DNA of 64,000 nucleotides from Sphingomonas sp. Ant H11 (GCF_000797515.1 NZ_JSBN01000003.1:1-64000), one strand, 5' to 3'. Shown: positions 38,822 to 49,299, counted from the first letter of the stretch. Notes: generated by a model from the sequence alone, not told the origin. Program-made: numbers and translations.

Positions 38822-39145
38822 ATGACCACTTTCGACGATCGCGAGCGCGCCTTCGAGACCAAATATGCCCGCGATGAAGAAGTCGCCTTCCGCATCGTGG
38901 CGCGACGCAACCGTTTGCTCGGCCAATGGGCCGCTACACTGATGGGCCTGACGAAAGAGGAATCCGACGCTTACGCAACGGCCGTGGTCCAGGCCGATTT
39001 TGAAGAGGCCGGCGACGAAGACGTCATCCGCAAGCTCGTCAGCGATCTGACCGCAGCCAATGTCGCGATCGACGAAGCGGCGATCCGGCGCGCGATCGAG
39101 GAAAAGACGGTCGAAGCACGCCGTCAGTTGATGGGGTCCGAATAA
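38822..39145 (+). CDS. DUF1476 protein, ATP synthase inhibitor subunit zeta
   Basis: A 107-residue helical protein found in alphaproteobacteria that blocks the hydrolytic turn of F1-ATPase through its N-terminus. MTTFDDRERAFETKYARDEE is the conserved inhibitory region; RRNRLLGQWAA and the helical C-terminus follow. Its TAA overlaps the bolA start (TAATG). Whether this protein inhibits strongly or weakly differs between species and cannot be told here. Confidence 0.9.
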   Translation: MTTFDDRERAFETKYARDEEVAFRIVARRNRLLGQWAATLMGLTKEESDAYATAVVQADFEEAGDEDVIRKLVSDLTAANVAIDEAAIRRAIEEKTVEARRQLMGSE

Positions 39146-39384
39146 TGCCGATGGCGGCGGACGAAATCGAGGCGCTGATCGTCGCGGGCATCCCCGACGC
39201 GCGCGTCGAAATGACCGATCTCGCCGGTGATGGCGATCATTGGGCGGCGTGCGTCACCGCCGAGAGTTTTCGCGGGCTGCCGCGACTGAAACAACAACGC
39301 GCGGTCTATGCCGCGCTCGGCGACCGCATGGGCGGGGTGTTGCACGCCCTGCAACTCACCACCGCCGTGCCTGTACAGGAGTAA
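39145..39384 (+). CDS. bolA: BolA family protein
   Basis: A 79-residue KH-like protein that partners monothiol glutaredoxins in iron-sulfur cluster handling. [20 protein letters not shown] is followed by the variable loop with histidine ([15 protein letters not shown]) and [17 protein letters not shown] with a possible ligand His in LHALQL. It is translationally coupled to DUF1476 and followed 5 bases later by grxD, its expected partner. Confidence 0.92.
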   Translation: MPMAADEIEALIVAGIPDARVEMTDLAGDGDHWAACVTAESFRGLPRLKQQRAVYAALGDRMGGVLHALQLTTAVPVQE

Positions 39385-39388
39385 AACG

Positions 39389-39724
39389 ATGAGCACCGAC
39401 CCAGACCAGATCCGTATCGCCGAACTCGTCGGCAAAAGTGACGTCCTGCTGTTCATGAAGGGTAGTCCGCTGTTCCCACAGTGCGGTTTTTCCAGCCGCG
39501 CCGTCGCGATCCTCAATCATCTCGGTGCCGAATTCGACAGCGTCGATGTGCTGCAGGATCAAGGCGTGCGGCAGGGCATCAAGCAATTCTCGGATTGGCC
39601 GACGATTCCCCAGCTTTACGTGAAGGGCGAGTTCATTGGCGGGTCCGACATCATGATGGAAATGTATGAAAGCGGTGAGCTTGCGACGCTGCTTGAAGAG
39701 CAAGGTGTCGTGAAAGCGGGCTGA
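39389..39724 (+). CDS. grxD: Monothiol glutaredoxin (Grx4 type)
   Basis: A 111-residue CGFS glutaredoxin that carries 2Fe-2S clusters with glutathione and Bol[21 protein letters not shown] has the active Cys at 32; [20 protein letters not shown] binds glutathione. It starts 5 bases after bolA behind CAGGAGTAAA. The frame is intact. Confidence 0.95.
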   Translation: MSTDPDQIRIAELVGKSDVLLFMKGSPLFPQCGFSSRAVAILNHLGAEFDSVDVLQDQGVRQGIKQFSDWPTIPQLYVKGEFIGGSDIMMEMYESGELATLLEEQGVVKAG

Positions 39725-39977
39725 TTGCCGGGTCGGGCGGGCCGCGCTGGTGCGCTGGCCCGCCCTGCTGAAGCGATTACCGCTCGGCATGTCCTAGGTA
39801 TAGCACCCTACGTGCCAGATTTCGCAAAGCTCTGATTTTCTAAGGCTTTGGTGGTTAACGTAGGTGCTGCACCACGCGACACTGTCAAAATTCCCGACAC
39901 TCGCGGCCACGCGCCTCGCGCGCGCTCGGCTCGAGAGCGCCCTACCCAAGCCGCAGCTTCGTCGCTAAAAACCGACG

Positions 39978-41643
39978 ATGAACTTAGCCCCTCCCCCCCG
40001 CACTGGCGGCCGTATCCTGGTCGACCAACTCGTCGCGCAAGGCTGCGACCGCATTTTCACCGTCCCCGGCGAAAGCTTCCTCGCGGTGCTCGATGCGCTG
40101 CACGACACGCCCGAAATCGATCTGGTGGTGTGCCGACAGGAAGGTGGCGTCGCCTTCATGGCCTGTGCCGATGGCGCGCTCACCGGGCGGCCGGGCGTCG
40201 CCTTCGTCACGCGCGGCCCGGGTGCGACCAATGCCTCCATCGGGGTGCATGTCGCGATGCAGGACTCGCAGCCGATGGTGTTGTTCATCGGCGATGTCGA
40301 TCGCGGAACCAAGGACCGCGAGGCGTTTCAGGAAATCGACTTTCCCGCGATGTTTGGCCCCATCGCCAAATGGGCCGCCAAGATCGACGACGCCCGCCGC
40401 ATTCCCGAATATGTCGCGCGGGCCTGGAACGTCGCGATCTCGGGACGGCCCGGCCCGGTCGTGCTGGCGTTGCCCGAGGATATGCTGCTCGATCAGGTGG
40501 TGGCGGTGGATCGCCCGAGGGTGGAACGGGTGGATTCGATGCCCAATCCCGATCTGGTCGCGCGTGCGCTCGATGCTATCGGCCAGGCCAAGGCCCCGAT
40601 GGCGATTGTCGCGGTGCCGGTTGGGATTTGGCCACTGGTGCCGCGTTCAGCCACTTTGCCCAGCTATGGGGCATTCCCGTCGCCGCAGCTTTCCGGCGGC
40701 AGGATGCCATCCACAATACCCATAAGGTGTGGGCCGGCAACCTCGGTTATGGCCCGAACCCCAAACTGGTCGCGCGGATCAAGCAAGCCGACGTCCTTTT
40801 GGTGGTCGGTCCCCGCCTGGGAGAAGCGACTACGACGGCTATACGCTCCTCACGCCCGATCATCCCAGCCAGACGCTCATTCACGTCCACCCCGATCCCA
40901 ACGAATTGAACCGCACCTATCGCGCCGACATCGCGATCTGTGCGGGCATGTGGCCGATCGCCGACGCTCTGGTCAGCGCAAAGGAGCCGCCCGAGCCGCG
41001 CGCCGATGCACGAGAAGCCCATGCCGACTATCTCGCCTGGTCCACCCCCGCCCCGCGCGCGGGCGTGAAACTTGATCTCGGTCCGTGCGTCGCGGCGATG
41101 CGCGATCAACTTCCGGCGGACAGCATTATCTGCAACGGCGCGGGCAATTATTCCGGCTGGTGGCACCGCTACTGGCGGTACGAGCGCAACAGCCAACTCG
41201 CCCCCACCGCTGGTGCAATGGGCTACGGCGTCCCCGCCGCCACCGCCGCCGCTTTGCGCCACCCGGATCGCACCGTCGTCGCGCTTGCGGGCGATGGCTG
41301 CTTCCTGATGAACGGCCAGGAACTCGCCACCGCAGTGGCGCACGGCGCGAATATGCTCGTCCTCGTCATCGACAATGGCGCTTACGGTACGATCCGAATG
41401 CACCAGGAGCGCGAATTTCCCGGTCGCGTGAGCGGCACCGTGCTCGCCAACCCCGACTTTGCCGCGCTTGGCCGCGCTTATGGGTGTTGGGCGGAAACGG
41501 TCGAAACGACCGCAGAGTTCGCCCCGGCACTTGCCCGCGCGATGGCCCAGGACGGAGTGCGCTTGCTCCACCTCAAAACCGACGTCGAAACCATCACGGC
41601 AGGCACGACGCTGACCGCAATGAAAAAGGCCGCCTCGCGCTAG
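39978..41643 (+). CDS. Acetolactate synthase-like ThDP-dependent enzyme (two frameshifts)
   Basis: A three-domain thiamine diphosphate enzyme of the acetolactate synthase/benzoylformate decarboxylase group. The catalytic Glu lies in VVCRQEGGVAFMA. The C-terminal ThDP motif is GDGCFLMNGQELATAVAHGA ending VIDNGAYGT. Missing bases near 40618 (GTCGGCGG read as GTCGCGG) and 40846 break the frame; between them it reads GAGWDLATGAAFSHFAQLWG. Restored length is 555 residues. There is no ilvH-like small subunit nearby, so a role in branched-chain synthesis is not supported; a decarboxylase or carboligase on another 2-keto acid is possible. The 253 bases upstream hold nothing recognisable. Confidence 0.82.
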
Positions 41644-41676
41644 CGAAGCGGCCTCCTTTCACCAAGTCAGGCTTGC

Positions 41677-41847
41677 TCAGATATCGTCGCCGAGCGCGCC
41701 CTTGACCTTGCCTGCGGTCTGCTGGGCCTTGCCCTTCAGCTCCTGCGCGACACCTTCGGCCTGCGTATCAGGATTGTCGCTGTGCTGCTTGGCCTTGCCA
41801 ATGGCTTCATTGACGTTGCCTTTGATCTTGTCGATGAGTTCGCCCAT
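41677..41847 (-). CDS. CsbD family stress protein
   Basis: A 56-residue hydrophilic protein beginning MGELIDKIKGNVNEAIGKAK, with GVAQELKGKAQQTAGKVKGA. These repeated K-G-x-x-Q/N-E-A-x-G-K units define the CsbD family, which is often induced by general stress; the function is not known. AAAGGA precedes ATG 41847. It converges with the ThDP enzyme gene. Confidence 0.9.
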   Translation of the reverse strand: MGELIDKIKGNVNEAIGKAKQHSDNPDTQAEGVAQELKGKAQQTAGKVKGALGDDI

Positions 41848-41953
41848 GAGAGCATCCTTTCCGTCTTGCGCCAAGAAGTGGCGATGTCGGTGGCACGACA
41901 TCAGCGGCTTCTGATTGTAAAACAGCTTAAAATCGAACAGGTTCCCAAATACC

Positions 41954-42505
41954 TTGGCTAAACCCATCCGCCCTGGTGCCTTCGAGGCGCACGACTGGAT
42001 CGAACGCATGATCGAGCCGCTGCCGCGCGGGGGCAGGATCCTCGATCTTGGCTGTGGTGCCGGTGAGCCAATCGGCCGGTTTCTGATCGCACGCGGCCAC
42101 TCTGTGGTTGGGGTCGATCACGCACAATCGATGATCAACCTGGCGCAAACGCGGTTCCCGCGGGAACGCTGGATCAAGGCGGATATGCGCACCGTCCAGT
42201 TCGATGAGCAGTTCGATGGTGTGATCGCCTGGAATTCGCTGACCTGGTTTACCCACGCCGATCAAGCGCTGATGGCGCGCCGTGCGGCCGACTGGCTGAA
42301 ATGCGGTGGCCGGCTCTTGTTCAACGCGCCGCCCGACCGCGACCCGACGCGCGACGACTATCGGAGTGGAACGCCGTACCGGGCCGACCTGGAGGCGGCC
42401 AATTACAGCGCGGCGATCCAGGCTGGCGGCCTGGTCGAAATGGCATATGTCGCCGAAGACGCCAGTTGCGGGGGCGCGGGCGTATGGCTCGCGCGCAAGC
42501 CTTAA
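41954..42505 (+). CDS. Class I SAM-dependent methyltransferase
   Basis: A 183-residue protein with the SAM motif ILDLGCGAGEPIGRFLIARG and VVGVDHAQSMINLAQ, then FDGVIAWNSLTWFTHADQ. The only start in frame is TTG 41954, with a stop 12 codons upstream. Related methyltransferases usually have about 25 more residues before this point, so the N-terminus may be lost to another base error or be naturally short. The substrate is unknown. Its stop overlaps that of the convergent hydrolase gene. Confidence 0.75.
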   Translation: MAKPIRPGAFEAHDWIERMIEPLPRGGRILDLGCGAGEPIGRFLIARGHSVVGVDHAQSMINLAQTRFPRERWIKADMRTVQFDEQFDGVIAWNSLTWFTHADQALMARRAADWLKCGGRLLFNAPPDRDPTRDDYRSGTPYRADLEAANYSAAIQAGGLVEMAYVAEDASCGGAGVWLARKP

Positions 42506-43259
42506 GGTGCCACTTTCCGAAGGAAAGCCAGAACCGGCAGCCAATTGTCTTCCGCGCCTTGGGGGTCCTTCACCGCAATCAACGTCGAGGCACCATGCAC
42601 TCCGTGCTTGGGGACGTAGCGCGTAACAAGGCGCGATGACATTGCATCGGCGATGCTTTTTGCGGCGGTCGTTTCATCGCTATTGGCGGCACCGGTAATA
42701 TATGCCGGGACAGACAGCTGCGCGGCGGCGCGCTTTACCAACTGTTTGTCGTCGAAATATTCACCTGGAGAGAAGGACAAAATCGCGGCTATTTTCCCCG
42801 CATTTCGTACGCCAAGGGGAAACACCAAGGCGGCGGAATAGCTGCTCCCCCACAAGATCACGGGGACATGCTGCTGCGTCGCCCAGTCAATTGCCGCTTG
42901 CAGATCGGGAACCGCCTCCAGATAGCCTGCCGGGCGCGGATATTGCGCGCTTGACTCATTCGGGCCGAAGAGCGTGCCACCGGCGCGCTGATCGATTGCC
43001 AAAGCGCTATATCCGGCTGCGACCAGCCGCGGCGCGATCGTCCTATATTCGTCCTTGCTCGATCCCGCCTGATGAAACAGCAGGATCGTCGCCTTGGGAT
43101 GCTCTGCGCGATACAACCGCCCAAAGACGGTCTTTCCATCCGCCGCCGTCAGCGTCATCGCTTGGCTGGTGCCTCGAACGTCGAGGCGGCGGTGTTTGCA
43201 TCATGCGGCGCGCTGCACCCGGTAAGGAGCAGTGCGACAGGAAGAAGGCGGTGCATCAT
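42502..43259 (-). CDS. Alpha/beta hydrolase lipoprotein (probable frameshift)
   Basis: A dienelactone-hydrolase-like protein. The main frame from 43158 reads MTLTAADGKTVFGRLYRAEH, with ILLFHQAGSSKDEY, nucleophile elbow VILWGSSYSAALV and a late His in KHGVHGAS. Directly upstream another frame encodes MMHRLLPVALLLTGCSAPHD and ends in ATGA at this start. One missing base (GCGATGACG for GCGGATGACG) would join them into a 252-residue lipoprotein with lipobox LTGC, which is preferred. Otherwise there are two coupled ORFs. The substrate is unknown. Confidence 0.72.
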
Positions 43260-43304
43260 AGGCGCGAAGCTAGGTCGTTCCGCACCGAAATGACAGCGTT
43301 CCGG

Positions 43305-44312
43305 TTAAATGAGCCCCGCTAAAGGACTGGAGGGATCGGCATAGCGCCGCTTGCCCATCCGCCCCGCCAGATACGCCATCCGTCCGGCCTCGACCCCAGC
43401 CTTCATCGCCGCCGCCATCAGAATGGGGTCCTTCGCCTCGGCGATCGCGGTGTTCATCAGCACGCCGTCGCAGCCCAGTTCCATGGCCAGCGCGGCGTCC
43501 GACGCGGTGCCGACCCCGGCGTCGACGATCACCGGTACAGTCGCCCCCTCGACGATCAGGCGAATCGTCACCTGATTTTGGATGCCTAGACCCGATCCGA
43601 TTGGCGCGCCGAGCGGCATCACCGCCACTGCTCCCGCATTTTCCAGCCGCTTCGCCGCAATCGGATCATCGACGCAGTAAACCATCGGCAGGAAGCCTTC
43701 CTTGGCCAGCACTTCGGTGGCGCGGAGTGTCTCGACCATGTCGGGATAGAGCGTCTTGGCCTCGCCCAGCACTTCCAGCTTCACCAGATCCCAACCGCCC
43801 GCCTCGCGCGCCAGGCGGAGCGTGCGAATCGCCGATTCGGCATCGAAGCAGCCCGCCGTGTTCGGCAGATAGGTCACCTTCTTGGGGTCGATGAAATCGG
43901 TGAGCATCGGCGCGTTGCGGTCGGATACATTAACACGTCGTACCGCAACCGTAACGATCTCGGCACCGGAGGCCTCGAGCGCCGCTGCATTTTGCGCGAA
44001 GTCCTTATATTTGCCGGTACCGACGATCAGCCGCGACCGAAACGTACGCCCTGCGACGGTCCAGGTATCGGCCTTCACTGCAGGTGGGTGGTCGCCGCCA
44101 CCGACGAAATGGACGATCTCGAGTTCATCGCCATCCTCAACCATCACCTGCGCCAGCGTCGAGCGCGGCACCACCGCCAGATTGCGTTCGACCGCGACCT
44201 TTTCCGGCAGCAGGCCAAGATCGGCGGCAAGATCGGCAAGGCTGAGCCCCGCGCCCACGCGGCGATGCTCGCCATTGAGCTGGATGGTCAGGGTTCCGTC
44301 GGTATGGGGCAT
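43305..44312 (-). CDS. ThiS-ThiG fusion: sulfur carrier plus thiazole synthase
   Basis: A 335-residue fusion for making the thiazole of thiamine. Residues about 6-72 are ThiS-like, a ubiquitin fold ending [11 protein letters not shown]. Residues about 80-335 are ThiG, with [12 protein letters not shown], the Schiff-base lysine in [10 protein letters not shown], and [15 protein letters not shown]. Free ThiS must end in Gly-Gly for thiocarboxylate formation; here GGG continues into the linker, so cleavage or another arrangement is needed. The next stretch upstream has a CGGGGATAATCCCCG palindrome 8 bases before ATG. No TPP riboswitch was recognised. Confidence 0.9.
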   Translation of the reverse strand: MPHTDGTLTIQLNGEHRRVGAGLSLADLAADLGLLPEKVAVERNLAVVPRSTLAQVMVEDGDELEIVHFVGGGDHPPAVKADTWTVAGRTFRSRLIVGTGKYKDFAQNAAALEASGAEIVTVAVRRVNVSDRNAPMLTDFIDPKKVTYLPNTAGCFDAESAIRTLRLAREAGGWDLVKLEVLGEAKTLYPDMVETLRATEVLAKEGFLPMVYCVDDPIAAKRLENAGAVAVMPLGAPIGSGLGIQNQVTIRLIVEGATVPVIVDAGVGTASDAALAMELGCDGVLMNTAIAEAKDPILMAAAMKAGVEAGRMAYLAGRMGKRRYADPSSPLAGLI

Positions 44313-44337
44313 GTTTGACCGGGGATAATCCCCGCCT

Positions 44338-44421
44338 CCGTTCGGGCTTAGCGTGTCGAAACCCTGTCCTTCCTCACCCGTGGGAGGACGAACAGCCCTT
44401 CGACAAGCTCAGGGCGAACGG
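44338..44421. repeat. REP-like bipartite palindrome, copy 1
   Basis: A left arm (44338-44366) and a right arm (44393-44421, with TTCGACAAGCTCAGGGCGAA) are inverted relatives matching at 22 of 29 positions, with a small inner CCTC/GAGG stem. The same layout recurs at 45440-45531. The TTCGAC...GGGCGAACGG unit is familiar as a dispersed intergenic element in sphingomonads. Confidence 0.75.
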
Positions 44422-44481
44422 GCTATGGATGCCCATCACCTAGGCGTCTGCCCAGCGTCATTCAACCGGAAGACTCACCCG

Positions 44482-44916
44482 ATGCGCGAAACCATCTTCG
44501 TTCTCAACGGCCCGAACTTGAACCTGCTCGGCACGCGCGAGCCCGAAATCTACGGCCACGACACGCTCGACGACATCGCCGGCCAGTTGGAGGATCGCGC
44601 GCGAGAACTCGGGTTCGACATCGATCTACGCCAGTCCAACCATGAAGGGCATTTGATCGATTGGTTGCACGAGGCGCAGGCGCTGCCTGCCAAGGCGGTG
44701 CTGCTCAACGCCGCGGCTTTCACCCACACCTCGATCGCGCTGTACGATGCGATCAAAGCGATCCGCACGCCGGTGATCGAAGTCCATCTTTCCAACCCGC
44801 ACGCGCGCGAAGCTTTTCGCCATATCAGCCGTATCTCCCCCGTGGCGAAGGGCACGATCTGCGGCTTTGGGACGCTTTCGTATCTGCTGGCGCTTGAAGC
44901 GGCGGCGCGTCTCTGA
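44482..44916 (+). CDS. aroQ: 3-dehydroquinate dehydratase, type II
   Basis: Dehydrates 3-dehydroquinate to 3-dehydroshikimate, step three of the chorismate pathway. The 144-residue dodecameric enzyme begins MRETIFVLNGPNLNLLGTRE, with the catalytic Tyr in EIYGHDTL and His in AAAFTHTSIAL; VIEVHLSNPHAREAFR closes the site. ATG 44482 was chosen over longer frame that runs through a repeat. aroQ-accB-accC is a usual alphaproteobacterial order. Confidence 0.96.
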   Translation: MRETIFVLNGPNLNLLGTREPEIYGHDTLDDIAGQLEDRARELGFDIDLRQSNHEGHLIDWLHEAQALPAKAVLLNAAAFTHTSIALYDAIKAIRTPVIEVHLSNPHAREAFRHISRISPVAKGTICGFGTLSYLLALEAAARL

Positions 44917-44951
44917 CAGGACGCGTCCCCAATAAGGGAGATTAGGGTCGC

Positions 44952-45430
44952 ATGGCCGAAGACAAACACAATGACGCAATGCGGATCGATGTCGATCTGG
45001 TGCGTCAGCTCGCGCAGCTGCTGGATGACACGCAGCTGACGGAAATCGAAGTCGAGGATGGCGGTCGCAAGATTCGCATCGCGCGCAAGGCGGCTGCCGT
45101 AGCGGCAGCGGTGCAATATGCCCCCCGCCCCCGCAGCCGCCCCCGGCGGCCTCGACCACCGCACCGGCGGAAATCGTCACCGCGCCGCAAGCCGCGTTCA
45201 ATGCGGTCAAATCGCCGATGGTCGGCACCGCCTATCTGGCCCCCAATCCCGAGGCGAAGCCCTTTGTCAGCGTTGGTGACAAGGTTGCCGCAGGCGATAC
45301 GCTGCTGATCGTCGAGGCGATGAAGGTGATGAATCCCATTCTCGCGCCAAGCGCGGGCACCGTGAAGGCCGTGCTGGTCGAGAGCGGCCAGCCGGTCGAG
45401 TTCGACCAACCCCTCGTCGTGGTGGAATGA
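44952..45430 (+). CDS. accB: Biotin carboxyl carrier protein of acetyl-CoA carboxylase (frameshifted)
   Basis: Carries the biotin for acetyl-CoA carboxylation in fatty acid synthesis. The N-terminal part reads [20 protein letters not shown] and the C-terminal domain has VEAMKVMN, whose Lys is biotinylated by BirA. In the Ala/Pro-rich linker (45119-45155, C-rich runs) a net loss of one base breaks the frame, which resumes [20 protein letters not shown]. Restored length is 159 residues. The gene is expected to be essential. accC follows after a repeat element. Confidence 0.94.
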
Positions 45431-45439
45431 TCGCCACCG

Positions 45440-45531
45440 CCCCGTTCGGGCTGCGCTTGTCGAAGCCCTGCCCTCCTCTCGCGCCCGCTCGCCTGAGCCG
45501 GGCAGCTTTTCGACAGGCTCAGGGCGAACGG
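45440..45531. repeat. REP-like bipartite palindrome, copy 2
   Basis: The same architecture as 44338-44421: a left arm CCCCGTTCGGGCTGCGCTTG... (45440-45470) and a right arm with TTCGACAGGCTCAGGGCGAA (45503-45531). The right arm differs from copy 1 by only a few bases. It fills most of the 132-base space between accB and accC, so transcripts of the operon would carry the stem. Confidence 0.75.
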
Positions 45532-45562
45532 TGCCTCGGGTCTGCGGATTGGACAGTTACGA

Positions 45563-46915
45563 ATGCCTGAAATCAAGAAGCTGCTGATCGCGAATCGCGG
45601 CGAGATCGCGCTGCGCATCCACCGCGCGTGCCATGAGATGGGTATCCAGACCGTCGCGGTGCATTCGACCGCCGACAGCGATGCGATGCACGTGCGACTC
45701 GCCGATCAGGCGATCTGCATCGGACCGCCGAGTGCTGCCGAAAGCTATCTCAACATCCCCAACATCATTTCCGCCGCCGAGATTTCGGGCGCGGACGCGA
45801 TCCATCCGGGCTACGGTTTCTTAAGCGAAAACGCCAAGTTCGCCGAGATCGTCGAGGCGCACGACATCATCTTCGTCGGCCCCAAGCCCGAACATATCCG
45901 CACCATGGGCGACAAGATCGAGGCCAAGCGCACCGCAGGCGCGCTCGGCCTGCCGCTGGTGCCGGGCTCGGCCGGGCCGATCAGCGATCTGGCCGAGGCC
46001 AAGGAAATCGCAGCGGCCGCTGGCTATCCCGTCATCATCAAGGCGGCGTCGGGCGGCGGCGGGCGCGGCATGAAGGTCTGCACCTCCGAGGATCAGCTCG
46101 AAACGCTGATGCAGCAGGCCGGCAGCGAGGCGAAGGCCGCGTTCGGCGATGCGACCGTCTATCTCGAAAAATATCTCGGCAACCCGCGCCACATCGAATT
46201 CCAGGTGTTCGGCGACGGCAATGGCAACGCCATCCATCTGGGTGAGCGCGACTGCTCGCTCCAGCGCCGCCACCAGAAGGTGCTCGAAGAAGCCCCATCG
46301 CCCGTGCTGGGCGAAGAAGACCGCGCGCGCATGGGCGGCATTTGCGCCAAGGCGATGGCCGATATGGGCTATCGCGGTGCTGGCACGATCGAGTTCCTGT
46401 GGGAAAATGGCGAGTTCTATTTCATCGAAATGAACACGCGCCTACAGGTCGAACATCCCGTGACCGAGGCGATCACCGGGCTCGATCTGGTGCGCGAGCA
46501 GATCCGCATTGCCGAAGGCCATGGCCTGACGCTGCGCCAGGAAGACGTGCAATTCCGTGGCCATGCCATCGAATGCCGCATCAATGCCGAGGATCCGCGC
46601 ACCTTCGCGCCGTCGCCCGGCCTGGTGAAGGCGTATCACGCGCCCGGCGGCATGAACGTCCGCGTCGATAGCGGGCTGTATGCCGGTTACCGCGTGCCGC
46701 CTTATTACGATTCGATGATCGCCAAACTGATCGTCTACGGCACCACCCGCGCCGGCGCGATCCGCCGCCTGCGCCGCGCGCTCGAGGAGTTCGTGATCGA
46801 AGGCCCGACGACGACCATCCCGCTACACCAGGCCTTGATCGAGGATCCCGACTTCCAGGACGGAAACTATACGATCAAGTGGCTCGAAGAATGGCTGGCG
46901 CGTAACGAGAGCTAA
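45563..46915 (+). CDS. accC: Biotin carboxylase subunit of acetyl-CoA carboxylase
   Basis: Uses ATP and bicarbonate to carboxylate biotin on AccB. The 450-residue ATP-grasp protein begins [20 protein letters not shown], with [12 protein letters not shown], the nucleotide loop [30 protein letters not shown] and the active-site [19 protein letters not shown]. The frame is intact. A GC hairpin follows the stop. Confidence 0.97.
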   Translation: MPEIKKLLIANRGEIALRIHRACHEMGIQTVAVHSTADSDAMHVRLADQAICIGPPSAAESYLNIPNIISAAEISGADAIHPGYGFLSENAKFAEIVEAHDIIFVGPKPEHIRTMGDKIEAKRTAGALGLPLVPGSAGPISDLAEAKEIAAAAGYPVIIKAASGGGGRGMKVCTSEDQLETLMQQAGSEAKAAFGDATVYLEKYLGNPRHIEFQVFGDGNGNAIHLGERDCSLQRRHQKVLEEAPSPVLGEEDRARMGGICAKAMADMGYRGAGTIEFLWENGEFYFIEMNTRLQVEHPVTEAITGLDLVREQIRIAEGHGLTLRQEDVQFRGHAIECRINAEDPRTFAPSPGLVKAYHAPGGMNVRVDSGLYAGYRVPPYYDSMIAKLIVYGTTRAGAIRRLRRALEEFVIEGPTTTIPLHQALIEDPDFQDGNYTIKWLEEWLARNES

Positions 46916-46933
46916 AAACGGGCCTGCACGAGC

Positions 46934-46963
46934 GCGGGGGCGGCGAATCGAGGCCGCCCCCGC
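46934..46963 (+). terminator. Hairpin after accC
   Basis: GCGGGGGCGGC at 46934-46944 pairs perfectly with GCCGCCCCCGC at 46953-46963, an 11-base-pair stem with an 8-base loop. No U-tract follows. It is 18 bases past the accC stop. Confidence 0.6.
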
Positions 46964-47050
46964 CACTGCGCAACCGGTGCAGCGGCGCAAAAATGTCGGT
47001 TTGATGCTGGATGGGGTGACGCCGCCGCCCACGCTCGCTAAAGCCGCGCC

Positions 47051-49290
47051 ATGACCGACATCACCCCAGAGATCGTCGCCCAGCACGGGCTGTCCCCTGA
47101 AGAATATGAGCGTGTCCTGCACGCGATGGGCCGCGAGCCCAATCTGACCGAGCTTGGCATTTTCTCGGTCATGTGGTCCGAGCATTGCTCGTATAAATCC
47201 AGCCGCATCCATTTGAAAAAGCTGCCGACCACCGGCCCGCAAGTGATTTGCGGCCCCGGCGAGAATGCCGGCGTGGTCGACATTGGCGATGGCCAGGCGG
47301 CGATCTTCAAGATGGAGAGCCACAACCACCCGTCCTATATCGAGCCTTATCAGGGCGCAGCGACCGGCGTTGGTGGCATTTTGCGCGACGTCTTTACGAT
47401 GGGCGCGCGGCCCGTCGCCAACCTCAACGCGCTGCGCTTCGGTCGGCCCGATCATCCCAAGATGCGCCACCTCATTTCGGGCGTTGTGCATGGCATTGGC
47501 GGCTACGGCAATTGCGTTGGCGTGCCGACGGTTGGCGGCGAAGTGAACTTTCACTCCTCCTATGACGGCAACATCCTCGTCAACGCGATGACGGTCGGCG
47601 TCGCGGAGACCGACAAGATCTTCTATTCGGCGGCGTCGGGCATCGGAAATTCGATCGTCTATGTCGGCTCCAAGACCGGTCGCGACGGCATCCACGGTGC
47701 AACGATGGCGTCGGCCGATTTCTCCGAGGAGACCGGCGACAAGCGTCCGACCGTGCAGGTCGGTGATCCCTTTACCGAGAAGCTGTTGATCGAAGCCTGT
47801 CTTGAACTGATGGCCTCGGACGCGATCGTCGCGATCCAGGACATGGGTGCCGCCGGTCTCACTTCTTCCTCGGTCGAAATGGCGTCCAAGGGCGGCGTCG
47901 GCATCGAACTCAACATGAATGCGGTGCCGCAGCGCGAAACCGGCATGACGCCCTATGAGATGATGCTGAGCGAGAGCCAGGAGCGGATGCTCATGGTGCT
48001 GAAGCCCGGCCGTGAGGATTTCGCCGAAGCCATCTTCCGCAAATGGGAGCTGGATTTCGCGGTCATCGGCCACGTCACCGATACCGGCCACATGGTGCTG
48101 ACCTTCAATGGCGAGACGGTTGCCGACATCCCGCTCGCCCCGCTCGCGACGAGGCACCGCTCTACGATCGCCCCGCGGCTTCGAAGGAAGAGTATCAGGC
48201 CTGGGCCAAGGTCAGGCCGCTGGGCGAGATCCCCGACTCGACCGACGTCGCTGCGGATCTGCTGACGCTGATGGGCTCGCCCGACATCGCGTCGCGCCGG
48301 TGGATTTACGAGCAATATGATACGCAAGTTGGCGCGGACACGGTCCAGCGCCCGGGCGGCGACGCCGCCGTCGTGCGCGTCCACGGCACGCAAAAGGGGC
48401 TGGCGATGAGCACCGATTGCACGCCGCGCTATTGCTATGCCGATCCTTATGAAGGCGGCAAGCAGGCGATCGCCGAATGCTATCGCAATCTGTCGGCGGT
48501 CGGCGCGACGCCGCTTGCCGTCACCAATTGCCTCAACTTCGCCAACCCGCAGCGCCCCGAAATCATGGCGCAGTTCGTCGGTTGTCTCGATGGCATGGGC
48601 GACGCCTGCCGTGCGCTCGACTTTCCGATCGTGTCGGGCAACGTCTCGCTGTACAATGAGAGCAAGGCGACCGGCGGCGGCTCGGCGATCCTGCCGACCC
48701 CCGCGATCGGCGCGATCGGGCTGCTGGCCGACTGGTCGAAATCCGCGACCATCGCATTCAAGGGCACCGGCGACGTCATCGTGCTGATCGGCGAACGCTC
48801 GGGCCATCTCGGGCAGTCGCTATGGCTGCGCGAAGTCCATGGTCGCGAGGAAGGTGCGCCACCCACGGTCGACCTCGAAGCCGAGCGCCGCAACAGCGAG
48901 TTCGTCCGTGCGCATATCGCCACGGGCGCGCTCACCGCAGTGCACGACGTGTCCGACGGCGGCATTGCCGTGACGGTCGCCGAGATGGCACTGGCGGGCA
49001 ATATCGGTGCGATGCTGCACGCTCCGCTGCCATGCGGGGTCGCTTGTGCGCTGTTCGGCGAGGACCAGGGCCTGTATGTCGCCACCGTCGCCGACCATCT
49101 GCTGCTCGAGACGCTGACCGCAGCGGATGCGGCGGGCGTCGAGATCGAACGAATCGGGCGCACCATCGCCAATCGCCTGATCTTCGAACTGCCCGACGAT
49201 GACTATGTCGTCACGCTCGCCGATCTGCGCGCAGCGCACGAGGGCTTCTTCCCGAAATTGATGGGCGACGTCGCTCCGGTCGAGAGCTGA
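47051..49290 (+). CDS. purL: Phosphoribosylformylglycinamidine synthase II (frameshifted)
   Basis: Turns FGAR into FGAM with ammonia from PurQ in purine synthesis. The small-type PurL has the motif [13 protein letters not shown] near residue 40, then [20 protein letters not shown] and [21 protein letters not shown] missing C near 48147 (CTCGCCGACGAG read as CTCGCGACGAG) breaks the frame, which resumes [20 protein letters not shown]. Restored length is 746 residues. purS and purQ are not here. An inverted repeat follows the stop. Confidence 0.95.
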
Positions 49291-49299
49291 AACTTCTTG

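Noticed and set aside
44313-44481. TPP riboswitch before thiSG
   Set aside because: I could not find the conserved CUGAGA and ACCUG elements on the minus strand; the space is mostly a REP-like repeat and a short palindrome.
46987-47050. Leader peptide for purL
   Set aside because: No start codon with a ribosome site and no conserved codon pattern was seen before the purL ATG.
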